This document shows positions 32,530-42,950 of a stretch of DNA of 64,000 nt, piece after piece. The position numbers and the translations under genes were made by a program. Origin of the DNA: Sweltsa coloradensis (taxonomy: Eukaryota; Arthropoda; Insecta; Plecoptera; Chloroperlidae). Each line of letters begins with the position of its first letter. Positions within the stretch are counted from its first letter, which is position 1. Where the stretch lies: NCBI GenBank assembly GCA_024449915.1, contig JAMZAV010002011.1, positions 1 to 64,000 on the forward strand, in the 5' to 3' direction. The notes below the pieces were generated by a model that worked only from the letters and a program-made list of their open reading frames with translations, did not search any database and was not told where the DNA came from.

Positions 32530-33722
32530 TAGGTATTTGCAGTCGTCTTCACATCATCACCCGTCACAACTTCGTTCAATAGCTTTTACTTTGGCTACAC
32601 GTTCGCGACGAATAACCGACGTTGAACATTTGGAAGAAGAAGGTTCTGCCTTCCGTGGAGCACTGCTTAGTAATGGCTTTCCAAACCGGTTGTTTTACAA
32701 GGCTTGGAATAGAAAAACAAGAGCGGAAATACAACTTGCTTCGGTAGACGTCGAGCCATCAGTTCAACCAAGAGCTACTGCAAATTTGCCATATGTGAGA
32801 GGGAAAACAGACCGGATCTTCCATATACTAGCTCAAGAAAACATCAAGACGGTTTTTTCAACAGACAGGACCCTGCGTAAAATGATTGGTAGTCTTAAAG
32901 ATAAGATACTTTTGGAGGGTTGGGGCGTCTACGAGATCCCATGTGCAGACTGTTCCCAGACTTATATTGGCCAGACAGGGCGAAACATGTCAATGCGCCT
33001 ACAAGAACACATGCTTGCAGTCAAACAAGCTGGAAACCACTTCTGCTTTGGCGCAAAAATGTCAAGAAAAATGGTCATTCGATAGACTTTGAAGGAATGA
33101 GGTATCTTGCCATGATCAGCCATCTGACTAGCCGTATCGTCAGAGAGGCAGTAGAAATTGAAAAACGCCCTCATAACTTGAACAAGCGAGATGATGGCAA
33201 ACGTCTGGCCCAGTCTTGGAAGCCTTTTTTGGCAAATAGATTGGTGCCTGAAAACCATAAAACAGATAATCCAGACTCTGCGCTGGATACACATGGTCCA
33301 AGAGTCGTGCCAACAGTTGACCAGAATCCTCCTACAAGAATGTTGACAAGAAGTCAACATTTAAGTCCTACAATTTCCAGCGATTCTACAACATCAGTTG
33401 AAGAACAGAATCAGCCTGAGAGAAGGGTGACTAGAAGTCAAGCAAAGAGCTTAGCACAGTGATGTGGTTAAAAAGTTTTCACTGCACCTGTTTTGCTTTT
33501 GTACTTGCTATTAAGTTAGTTGGTAAGTAAGTTTGTTTATATTTTTATTGTGTTGCTGATGTTTTGTTTTTATTGTTTTATACCAACTCTTCTTGAAAAT
33601 GGAGGCCTAGTCTTCTGAAACGTTGAAGTTTTGATTACATATTCGTTTTAAACATTCAATATAGCGTGATTATTTCCGTAAAGTGTAACATAACATATAT
33701 ATGTTTTGTCTTAAGCTTTCGT
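32530..33722 (+). pseudogene. Penelope-like element, family PLE-2, plus copy (longer arm)
   Basis: The frame 32537-33085 includes FPNRLFYKAWNRKTRAE, LPYVRGKTDRIFHIL and VYEIPCADCSQTYIGQTGRN (GIY-YIG), then shifts frame near 33024 through one extra A relative to the minus copy. The rest (KKNGHSIDFEGMR through TRSQAKSLAQ) continues in the second frame to 33462. The arms 31573-32519 and 32776-33722 pair almost throughout; 32520-32775 is the unpaired centre. Confidence 0.82.
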
Positions 33723-33964
33723 AATATATATAATATATATATATATTATAATATAATATATAAAAAATCGATGTACATTCCTAATCCCAGATAGCCTGGG
33801 GTCAGAGACGGGGTCTTGTTTGGGGAAGGAAGATTTGACGCCTTGGGTTTGAATTGACACTTTAGGGGGGCACTTTCTTATGTGTCGTCTAACCGAACTG
33901 GCTCACCTTTCCCCGCGCGCGCTTCAACAGGTTTTGAGACAGTAAATAGAACAACTCATAGATA
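33723..33964. other. (TA)n tract and unassigned sequence
   Basis: AT dinucleotide-rich tract at ~33724-33763, then ordinary sequence up to the RT fragment. Confidence 0.5.
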
Positions 33965-35096
33965 AACTTAGATATATGTATGGTGTTGAAGGTAAGGTGC
34001 TAGAATGGATTTGTGATTACCTCTGTGATCGGAGTCAAAGGACTAAATATAACGAAGCAATATCGGATGCAAAGAGTATTGATGTTGGAGTCCCACAGTG
34101 GTCAGTTTTAGGCCCGCTGTTCAAATATGTGTAATAAAATGTATTCTAAACCTGTATGCAGATGATACTGTAATTTTTTTTCTCAGGCAAAGACTTGCAA
34201 GAAATGAATAATATTATCAATAAGGAGCTAAAGACTGTAAATGGCTTGGTATTAACTTTCTTAAACTTAGAAAAGAAATCAATATGGATAAGCTTACGAA
34301 CCAAATCAAAATTGAAGGTGACACCTTAGCGTTTGTGGAGAAATTCAAATACTTGGGAGTAATCGTAGATAATATTAATAAGCTTCCATTTAGGAACCAC
34401 ATTAATTATATTGCTGCAAAAATTGGCATGAAAATAGGTTAAATAATATGTAGAATTGGTCTTCATTTAATGATCATGGACTAAAATGGTTATTTTTAAA
34501 AAAATTGTTCAACCACATTTCGATTTCTGTTCCACAATTTTCTATCAGCTTTTGTAACAAATATGAATAGACTTCATAAACTACATAATAGAGGAATGCG
34601 CACCATAATTAAATGCAAAAGATATGTACCAATAACAATAATGCTGGACGCACTTCAATGGTTAAATGACAAAGAACAAATTAAGTTAAATTAAATTAAA
34701 TGCAATGATTTTAATTTTTAAGATACAGAATAAATTATTACCAAACTTCTTAGGTTTAAAATTAAAGACAATAGCAGAAATTCATGACCATAAAAAGAGG
34801 TGCATTGGCTGGTATCTATTTAGATGGTAGACATAAGAATATTTTAACTAAATCTCTTTTTTATACAGGCATAAGAGAATTTAACAACCTACCACTAAGC
34901 ACTAACAGTGGTAAATTCTACAGTGTCAATAATTTTCAGAAAAACTGTCTATGGTATAGAGCTCAAGATGATTATTGTATTCTCATTAAGGCACTATACA
35001 CCTGCTTTCTTCTATGATATACAGATCTATTTGTAATATGGATGATTTATGCAATGTATTACAATAGCTGATTATAGCTAAATAAAGACTTACTTA
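33965..35096 (+). pseudogene. Jockey-like LINE, 3' half of RT to tail
   Basis: MYGVEGKVLEWICDYLCDR leads to GVPQWSVLGPLF, motif B with Gly replaced by Trp, and in another frame LYADDTVIFF, the YADD active-site box at ~34154. Thumb pieces (KYLGVIVDNI) and a C-terminal 77-codon frame (34784-35017; GIREFNNLPLS) follow. The end AGCTAAATAAAGACTTACTTAC resembles a LINE 3' terminus. Multiple stops and deletions are present. Confidence 0.75.
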
Positions 35097-35239
35097 CATG
35101 CTTACCATGCGCAACAGTATGCGCGCGCATCACATAATATCTGCCGCGCAGGTCAAGGAAATAGTAAACTCTAATATATAAAAGCGGATCATTATAATAA
35201 TATTAGGTAAATAATATTCATTAGAGCGATGCGAGGAAA

Positions 35240-36290
35240 TAAAATAAAAACCTACAAAACATTTAACGTTTCTATTTAAAATATAAAGGACATTTACCAG
35301 GAAAGCAGTTTTATTAATTAATATAAAAAATAAACAAAAAACAAAAAACCCTACAAAACCTTTGACGTTCCTATTTAAACTAGGAAAACGCTTAAGTCCC
35401 GCCGCGTTGATGGATGAGCTTTTTAAAAATTTTAGTTTGCATGTGATATCTTTACTTTTGCAAGTTCTTTGTTTTGCTGCCTACGCATTGAAGGTAATTG
35501 TTGTCAAGTTTCTTTTGTTACCTGTCAATTGGTATTATTTACCGTAAAAACTTATATTAAAAGCTTTATTTCTATGGATTCTGGATAACTTTTTCAACTT
35601 TTTCTTTCAAAAGGTTCTACATCACCATAACCTTAATGTCCATGTATAATATGAACGTTGTAGCCCCACTCGTTTGGTCAGAATTGGCCCAAATGGCACG
35701 AAAATATCGCACAAAAAATCAAAAAACTTATATTAAAAGCTTTATTTGTATGGATTCTGGCTAACTTTTTCAACTTTTTCTTTCAAAAGGTACTACATCA
35801 CCATAACCTTAATGTCCATGTATAATATAAACGTTGTAGCCCCACCCGTTTGGTCAGAATTGGCCCAAATGTCACGAAAATATCGCACTAAAAATCGAAA
35901 AAAATCGTAAAAGTACGATATTCATGAGAAAAATTTCTTCGATTGTACCCAAAAACAATACACCTCTAAGTTCAGAGATTTCGAAGGTCCTGTCAAATTT
36001 TCATCAAGATCGTTTTATTAATAAATATACAAAATAAACAAAAAACAAAAAACCCTACAAAACCTTTGACGTTCCTATTTAAAATATAAAGGACTTTTAC
36101 CAAAAAAGCAGTTTTATTAATTAATATAAAAAACAAACAGAAAACCCTACAAAACCTTTGATGTTTCTATTTAAAATATAAATTACATTTACTCGGAAAG
36201 AAGTTTTATTAATTATTATTAACAAATAAACCAAAAAACTTCAAAACCTTAAAATAAAATAAAATAAATACAAATAAATAAATTTATATT
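35240..36290. repeat. Minisatellite with ~92-bp units, split by HEL-B
   Basis: Units contain CCCTACAAAACCTTTGACGT, TCCTATTTAAAATATAAAGG and GCAGTTTTATTAATTAATAT. Copies lie at about 35251, 35350, 36054, 36145 and a decayed one at 36235. The HEL-B 35380-36010 interrupts the array. Confidence 0.7.
35380..36010 (-). mobile_element. Helentron-like element HEL-B, 5'-truncated
   Basis: CTAG at 35380-35383 then GAAAACGCTTAAGTCCCGCC and GTTGATGGATGAGC. An internal ~165-bp stretch (AAGCTTTATTT...ATCGCAC) is duplicated at 35550-35710 and 35725-35890. The copy ends inside AAATTTTCATCAAGATCG, where the minisatellite resumes, so the 5' terminus is lost. Confidence 0.75.
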
Positions 36291-36893
36291 TAGAGTCTAC
36301 ACTTGCTCATACCAGCGTTAGGTAACGACATTATAAATCGAGTTTAGGTGGTCAGTTCAAAGGCAGCAGAATCGTAGCAGTACTGTTCCAATCTATTCAG
36401 ATGTTATGAGTTGACCGTCCCGGTAGCTTATAGTCAAGCGGATAAGAGGGCAATACAAGAACAATTAGGGGTTTTGTGGTAGAGGTCTGAATTTTGGACT
36501 GTATACTCAGAACAATATTCTAAGAAAATTGCCTCGAGGTGCCATGACAAAATTCGTCCGGTTAAGGGGGTGGAAGGGGTTGAAATAATGTCATTTTTAA
36601 AAAATTCGAAAATTCAAATATCAAACTAAATTAAATCCTAATATTACAAAATTAATACATATTGTAGATAAAAGTCCAAAATTTAATAAAAAAAATACAT
36701 ATTACCATATATGTATATCTAAGCAGATTTTACACCATTTGACTTTTACTAACAAATTTTCGCACTGTGCTGGGAGGATTGGCCTACCAGACGTGGGTTT
36801 TGTGATAGGGCCGTGAATTTTCCCTAAAATACTCAGAAGAATGTTCTCTAAAAAATGGCTCGAGGTGCCCTCAAAAAAGTTGCTTGCTTATAG
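36291..36893. repeat. Diverged segmental repeat; no gene
   Basis: CTCAGAA(C/G)AAT(A/G)TTCT and GGCTCGAGGTGCC-like phrases recur at ~36505 and ~36830. TTGTAGATAAA...AAAATTTA and ATATATGTA...CAGATT recur at ~36663 and ~37155. These look like old duplications of ~300-500 bp. Confidence 0.45.
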
Positions 36894-36894
36894 G

Positions 36895-36936
<42 letters not shown>

Positions 36937-37000
36937 AGGTCTTTATTTTAAGGCGGGATTAAGGCTAGTGAAGCCTTATCTTCCATCCAACCTAATACTA
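36894..37000 (-). repeat. (GATA)n microsatellite and probable LINE 3' end
   Basis: GATA repeats at 36894-36935 are followed by AAAGGTCTTTATTTTAAGGC and GAAGCCTTATCTTCCATCC. Read on the minus strand this is a typical LINE 3' end with AATAAAGACC and a tetranucleotide tail. No coding part was found beside it. Confidence 0.4.
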
Positions 37001-37247
37001 CTACTAATAATAATACAAATGATAATGAAGGCCTAATGAAAATTATAGATAATTTGATAATTGAAAGAGGGGGTGTACTAAAAGGGGTTGATAAAACTAA
37101 AATAAATAAATCTGTATTCAAATATAATATTAAGAACGCCAAATTAACATTTATTGTAGATAAAGATCTAAAATTTAGTTAAAAAAATTAAAATTCCAAC
37201 ATATATGTAAATCTGATCAGATTATGCACCCTTTGGCCACTTTTCAT

Positions 37248-37486
37248 AAATTTACTCAATATTAACGAAAGTGTATCGTGTGACCACTTGTTTTGTCCCA
37301 AATTATTCCAATATTACGAATTAGGACGAAAAGAACATTTTGTCATGCCTTGGGTACATTTTCATACAATGGACTTTGACCCATTTTCACACATTTACTC
37401 AAGATTAACGAAAGTGTATCGTGTGACAAAAAAAAATTACGCTCATCCCACAACGCGCCAGAAAAAGCGTTTGCGAAGCTTCCTAG
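37248..37486 (+). mobile_element. Helentron-like element HEL-E, 3' part
   Basis: The last ~55 bp (ATTACGCTCATCCCACAACG, GAAAAAGCGTTTGCGAAGC, TTCCTAG) equal the HEL-A terminus, but the preceding sequence is unrelated to HEL-A. It is a ~113-bp duplicated unit carrying ACGAAAGTGTATCGTGTGAC at 37265 and 37398. Shared ends with different interiors are typical of rolling-circle transposons. Confidence 0.6.
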
Positions 37487-37526
37487 TTAAAATATAATGG
37501 ACCCACCCGAAAAGGAAAAAAAAACA

Positions 37527-37600
37527 CCTTGCCGGAGGTTCGAACTCACGAACCCTCGCATAGTAATCACATCCATTACCATCCTGCTACACCGCACTGT
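37527..37600 (-). tRNA. tRNA-like sequence
   Basis: The minus strand has GAGTTCGAACCTC (B-box) and TAGCAGGATGGTAATGG (A-box-like). The acceptor arms do not pair well, so it is probably a SINE head or pseudogene. Confidence 0.35.
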
Positions 37601-37823
37601 GTACATTAGCTGCCTATAAACGTGTATGTATAGTGGTATCGACAATGGCCGCTGCCGCAACAATGGGAGGAGGGAAGCGAGCCGTGAACGCGATGAGGAG
37701 AGGGAAGGTTAGCCAATTCGGCCTGACGATTCACGCGGCACTCGCGACATCTCGCCAAGCATACGCGCAAGTATTGTGATTACATGATTAGATAGAAGTA
37801 TTTAACTTGGACATTGTATTATA

Positions 37824-38141
37824 CTAGGGAAACGCCAAAGTCGTTGTTAAACGAGTGAGTGAGCCATGAGTTGAGTACATAAGAAAAATCTAAGCAAATG
37901 CTATCGATATTTAAAAATCACATTTTCATTTATTGTAGGTTTAAATCGCAATAGATCTAGCTGATTTTGTTAACAATTCTCAGTAAACTCGTACCGGATG
38001 TCTCTTTAAAATTTCATCGCAATCTGTTCAGCGATTCGGCTGATTTTCGACGTACAGACAGACAGACATACACACAGAATCACAGAATAAGCGCAGTTCG
38101 AGTTGAATGGAGACACTTAGTCGCTCCGCTCCCTCGTTTAA
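37824..38141 (-). mobile_element. Helentron-like element HEL-D, asymmetric form
   Basis: The 3' end (CTAG at 37824-37827, then GGAAACGCCAAAGTCGTTG and ACGAGTGAGTGAGCC) and the 5' end (TCGCTCCGCTCCCTCGTTTAA at 38121-38141, reverse sense) frame a 318-bp element. The interior reads AAATTTCATCGCAATCTG and GGCTGATTTTCGACGTACAG. Confidence 0.65.
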
Positions 38142-38326
38142 TTATATTGTATATAAGGGTGACAGGTATACATGTACTATGGGGCTGATGCTCTTTCTGT
38201 CATTCTCGCATTCATTTTTATAACGTAACACGTTCAAAATATGTTGTAAATAAAAATGCAAATATTAATAAATATAAATAAAATAAATAATATAAATCAT
38301 TAGAATGTGTTTTTTTTTTAGAATGA

Positions 38327-38400
38327 GCTTTAGCTGAGCTCAGTTGGTAGAGCATCGGTTCGTCAAGTCGGAGGTTCTGGGCTCGATCCAAAGTCAGGGC
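38327..38400 (+). tRNA. tRNA-Asp-like sequence, likely pseudogene or SINE head
   Basis: AGCTCAGTTGGTAGAGC is a textbook D-arm. A 7-nt anticodon loop TCGTCAA (anticodon GTC, Asp) sits in a TCGGT/GTCGG stem that relies on wobble pairs, and GGGCTCGATCC is a weak T-arm. Acceptor pairing is partial. I doubt it is functional. Confidence 0.45.
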
Positions 38401-38627
38401 AAAGTTTTACTACAATGCTATCATGCGTTTACCTATAATAGTATTTTGCGAAATAAAGTTCTCATGTCTCTTAAGAGATTCACACATTTTTCCTTCGATG
38501 GAAGTTGTTGGGTCCTTATACAAATTTTGCTTTATTCCTTTCCGTTACTCTTCTTTATATTTAACTTAATTTTTTTTTATTTAACTTATTTAACCTATAA
38601 CCTATAACGCATCAATGTGTTAAAAAA

Positions 38628-38770
<143 letters not shown>

Positions 38771-39698
38771 TGCGACGAACAATTATAAAAAATACATAAT
38801 ACAAGATGCGACAGTAAACGATCAATGTAGAAAATGTAGTGCAAAGGGTGAAACAATCGAACACATCATATCCGGGTGCAAGTCACTATGTCAAACAGAT
38901 TACCTCTACAGACATAACCAAGTAGCTAACATTATTCATCAAAAACTAGCCATCAAGTACAACCTCATTGACACACACACACCTTACTACAAATACAAAC
39001 CAGAGAAAGTACTAGATAGTAAAGATTACAAATTATATTACGACCGCACAGTTATTATAACAGACCAAACGATACATCACAACAGACCGGATTTAATAAT
39101 AATTGACAAGAAGAAACAAGAAACTACCCTTATCGACGTTGCTATCCCAATGTGCCATAACGTCGAGACCACGTGGAAGAAAAAAATTGACAAGTATAGT
39201 GAACTTGCAATTGAGATCAAGAAGATGTGGAAACAGAAAAAGGTAAATACAATCCCATTCATTATATATCAGCCAACGGCATCATACCGAAGAAGCTACA
39301 TGAAAGCATTAAACAACTAGATCTTCAACCCAATGTATACATCGAGACTCAAAAGGCAGTAATACTCAACACGTGTAGAATAGTTCGTAAATTTCTAAAC
39401 TAAGAATGATACTTCGAGATTTCGAGACAGCTTCCATCCTGACATGGTTTTCGTGGTTTCCCATAGTCCGAAGAGCAAATGCTAGGATGGCGACGAGAAA
39501 TCGGCCACGACCGTACACAGCAGAAAGAAAACATCATCTACAAACAATATTACAATTTACAAATGACTTATTTTAGTTAGAGTTAAGACAAAAGTAATAA
39601 TGTATGTAATTAATAGGTACACATGGAAGTACTTGACGTAAGTCCGTACAACATGTTAGCTCCGGTTATAACCGAGTTTGTATGAAATACATCCAATA
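38771..39698 (+). pseudogene. R4/Dong-like retrotransposon (family RD-B), 3' part, copy 1
   Basis: Begins at the TAA tract with NYKKYIIQDATVND, a CCHC knuckle CRKCSAKGETIEHIISGC, YKYKPEKVLDSKDYKLYYD, and RPDLIIIDKKKQE...LIDVAIP, the PD...D endonuclease core. A 2-base insertion near 39265 shifts the frame before the C-terminal block (LHESIKQLDLQPN...RIVRKFLN). It is about as long as, and nearly identical to, 42733-42950 plus 45849-46546. It holds the uninterrupted CACACA site that the hAT element occupies in the other copy. The 3' UTR ends GAAATACATCCAATAAAATAATAA. Confidence 0.85.
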
Positions 39699-39699
39699 A

Positions 39700-39791
<92 letters not shown>
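39699..39791. repeat. (TAA)n microsatellite between RD-B copies
   Basis: Pure AAT repeats serving as the 3' flank of copy 1 and the 5' flank of copy 2. Confidence 0.97.
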
Positions 39792-39792
<1 letters not shown>

Positions 39793-39810
39793 GAATTCAT
39801 TCACGAATAT

Positions 39811-41106
39811 TTGGATACACTTAAACAAAAAGTAAGTGCTCTAGCTAAGAGATTAAAAAGATATAAAAAATGTAGTATTAGAAAAGAACAAAACCGAATG
39901 TTTAAAGAAAAGGAAAAACAGTTATACCAACAACTTTCTAGTACCGAAGAAATAATAGGAAATGGAACACCAACTAAGACAGAGATAGAAGAGTTTTGGA
40001 CAGGAATATGGGGTAACCCGGTAGCACACAAACAGGATGCACAATGGATTCAAGATGAAATAGCTAGGATGAGCGATATTAATGAGATGAGATTCGAAGG
40101 TATAACTATTGATGAATTAAAGTCGACAATCAGTGCTACACATAGCTGGAAAGCACCAGGTAATGATAATATTCAAAATTTTTGGTATAAGAAATTTAAT
40201 ACTACTCACAATCAAATTAGAAAATGTCTCAACGAATTTATAAATGGAGTTAAAGAAATACCTGAATTCTTTACTGAAGGAGTAACCTTTCTCAAACCGA
40301 AGGATAATGACACGAAGAACCCAAGTAAATATCGGCCAATTACATGTCTACCAACTATATATAAAATATTGACTTCATGCATAACATATAAAGTATATAA
40401 TCATTGCGAAGAATACAATATCATGGCCGAGAAACAAAAAGGATGCTGTAAGAACTCACAGAGATGTAAAGAACAACTTATTATCGACACTACTGTAATG
40501 AATCAGGCACACAATAAGAAAAGGAATATTCACGTAAACTACATTGACTACAAGAAAGCCTTTGACTCAACACCACACACATGGCTTATTCAGATTTTAC
40601 AAATATATAAAATCAACCCAGTAATTGTAAACTTTTTGAAGACAGTAATGGAGACATGGAGAACAACACTAAAACTAAATATGAAAAACCAGCAGATAAC
40701 TACAGATCCAATACAAATTAAACGTGGCATTTTCCAAGGTGACTCATTAAGTGCATTATGGTTTTGTCTGTCATTAAACCCACTGTCGCATATGCTTAAC
40801 GAATCAACATACGGATTTAAAATTAAGGACAATAATATGGTATGTCACACAATTTCCCACCTATTCTACATGGATGACCTAAAGTTGTATGCATCAAATT
40901 TTGCTCAACTTAACAGTCTAGTCAATACAACATTAGAATTTAGTCAAGATATATGCATGGAGTTTGGAGTAGACAAATGTAAGACGCTACATATCGAAAA
41001 GGGTAAAGTTACGCAAGCAAAAGAGTTCCAGCTAGATGATGGAAATAGAATTGGAATAATGGACAATAACGATGTATACAAATATTTAGGATTAATAACA
41101 ATATAA
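39811..41106 (+). CDS. R4/Dong-like reverse transcriptase, open but truncated (RD-B copy 2)
   Basis: A 431-codon uninterrupted frame, the longest in the window, covers the reverse transcriptase that copies the element's RNA at its target. Visible motifs are SWKAPGNDNI (near residue 110), NPSKYRPITCLPTIYK, a catalytic Asp in KKAFDSTPH (D252), RGIFQGDSLSALWFCLSLNP (motif B) and FYMDDLKLYA with YMDD at 353-356, then VYKYLGLIT at the end. The thumb, CCHC knuckle and restriction-like endonuclease present in sister copies are missing; the frame ends at a stop inside AT-rich sequence. The first ATG lies 20 bp after the TAA tract, so the true N-terminus is also absent. Lack of stops suggests a young insertion. 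The YMDD box and relatives at 24-28 kb support R4/Dong rather than CR1 or jockey. Confidence 0.85.
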   Translation: MDTLKQKVSALAKRLKRYKKCSIRKEQNRMFKEKEKQLYQQLSSTEEIIGNGTPTKTEIEEFWTGIWGNPVAHKQDAQWIQDEIARMSDINEMRFEGITIDELKSTISATHSWKAPGNDNIQNFWYKKFNTTHNQIRKCLNEFINGVKEIPEFFTEGVTFLKPKDNDTKNPSKYRPITCLPTIYKILTSCITYKVYNHCEEYNIMAEKQKGCCKNSQRCKEQLIIDTTVMNQAHNKKRNIHVNYIDYKKAFDSTPHTWLIQILQIYKINPVIVNFLKTVMETWRTTLKLNMKNQQITTDPIQIKRGIFQGDSLSALWFCLSLNPLSHMLNESTYGFKIKDNNMVCHTISHLFYMDDLKLYASNFAQLNSLVNTTLEFSQDICMEFGVDKCKTLHIEKGKVTQAKEFQLDDGNRIGIMDNNDVYKYLGLITI

Positions 41107-41506
41107 ATAATAAATAACAAAAAAAAACAATAAATAATAACCAATCCCAGCCATTGATGCAAGGACATGACCATATATGGAAGTGAGCAGGAGAATAACA
41201 CCTCATCACTTCCCCTCATTAGGCAACCATCTTGATCTCTCTCTTAATCTGGATTCCATCGAGTACAGAGGTGATAAGCAGGAGCTGGAAATGTTAGGGC
41301 TTGTGTTTTGTAAGTAACTTAGTTAATTTATAATAAAACTGTTTATTGAGAATCAGTGTTAAATGATTCTAAAGTAACCCGCATTTCCATTCAACTCCTT
41401 CTACAATACAGTCAGGCAAGAGGTTTCCACAAAGGTGTTAGAAATCAATTGGTTGATTTGATTGATTATTGATCTACAAATCAATTAAGTGAATTCGCGA
41501 CACAAC
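41107..41506. other. Unassigned 400 bp after the truncated RT
   Basis: AT-rich start (ATAAATAATAAATAAC), then ordinary sequence with no match to the 3' part of RD-B. It may be host DNA at a deletion breakpoint. Confidence 0.4.

Positions 41507-41562
<56 letters not shown>
41507..41562. repeat. (AAT)n microsatellite
   Basis: AAT repeats immediately before RD-B copy 3. Confidence 0.95.
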
Positions 41563-42950
41563 GCCTGTGACTCAACACCACACACATGGATTATACAGAT
41601 TTTACAAATATATAAAATCAACCCAGTAAATGTAAACTTTTTGAAGACAGTAATGGAGACATGGAGAACAACACTAAAACTAAATATGAAAAACCAGCAG
41701 ATAACTACAGATCCAATCCAAATTAAACGTGGCATTTTCCAAGGTGACTCATTAAGTGCATTATGGTTTTGTCTGTCATTAAACCCACTGTCGCATATGC
41801 TTAACGAGTCAACATACGGATTTAAAATTAAGGACAATAATATGGTATGTCACACAATTTCTCACCTATTCTACATGGATGACCTAAAGTTGTATGCATC
41901 AAATTTTGCTCAACTAAACAGTTTAGTCAATACAACATTAGAATTTAGTCAAGATATCTGCATGGAGTTTGGAGTAGACAAATGTAAGACGCTACATATC
42001 GAAAAGGGTAAGGTTACACAAGCAGAAGAGTTCCAGCTAAATGATGCAAATAGGGTTGGAATAATGGACGATAACGATGTAAACAAAATATTTAGGATTC
42101 TCACAAGCTGCCAGAATTGAACATAAAGTAATGAAAGCAAAATTGATAGATACATACAAGAAACGACTAAAGTCTATCCTCAAGACGCAACTAAACGCTA
42201 AAAACAAGTTCACAGCAATAAATACATATGCTATTCCAGTACTGACATATTCATTCGGAATCATTAAATGGACGCAGACAGACATCCAAGCGTTGGAAAT
42301 ATAAACTCGTACTACACTTACCAAACACAGAATACATCATCCTAAATCAGCAATAGAGAGATTGACACTTCCAAGAGAAAAAGGAGGACGGGGCCTAATT
42401 GATCTGTACAACTTATATTATAAACAAATAGACATTTTAAGAAAATACTTTTTTACAAAGAGCAACCAATCCACACTACATAGGGCTGTGGTGCTAGCTG
42501 ACAAATCATTAACTCCACTCAATCTAGCAAACGAAAATGTTAATCTACAAGGGAACCTCATAACTAACGCTGCAAAAGAGTGACGTCTCTCAGAAAAGAC
42601 CCTACACAAGAGACGTTATGATGAACTACATAAAGGTCACGTAGATATTAAAGCATCAAATAATCAATGTTCAACCAAACAACGGGGAACTATTTGGATA
42701 AACAGAAGGTTTTATGATGGCTATTCAAGACAGAGTGATTGCGACGAACAATTATAAAAAATACATAATACAAGATGCGACAGTAAATGATCAATGTAGA
42801 AAATGTAGTGCAAGGGGTGAAACAATCGAACACATCATATCCGGGTGCAAGTCACTATGTCAAACAGATTACCTCTACAGACATAACCAAGTAGCTAACA
42901 TTATTCATCAAAAACTAGCATTCAAGTACAACCTCATTGACACACACACA
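41563..42950 (+). pseudogene. R4/Dong-like retrotransposon RD-B copy 3, RT to zinc knuckle (left part)
   Basis: Starts inside RT motif A (ACDSTPHTW region), then RGIFQGDSLSALWFC, HLFYMDDLKLYA and a frame break near 42090. The thumb follows in pieces (TYAIPVLTYSFGIIKWTQTD; LTLPREKGGRGLIDL, 42362-42583), then MAIQDRVIATNNYKKY and CRKCSARGETIEHIISGC (CCHC). The RT part is nearly identical to 40590-41080. The hAT-like element interrupts it at 42951, and the endonuclease resumes at 45849. Confidence 0.85.
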
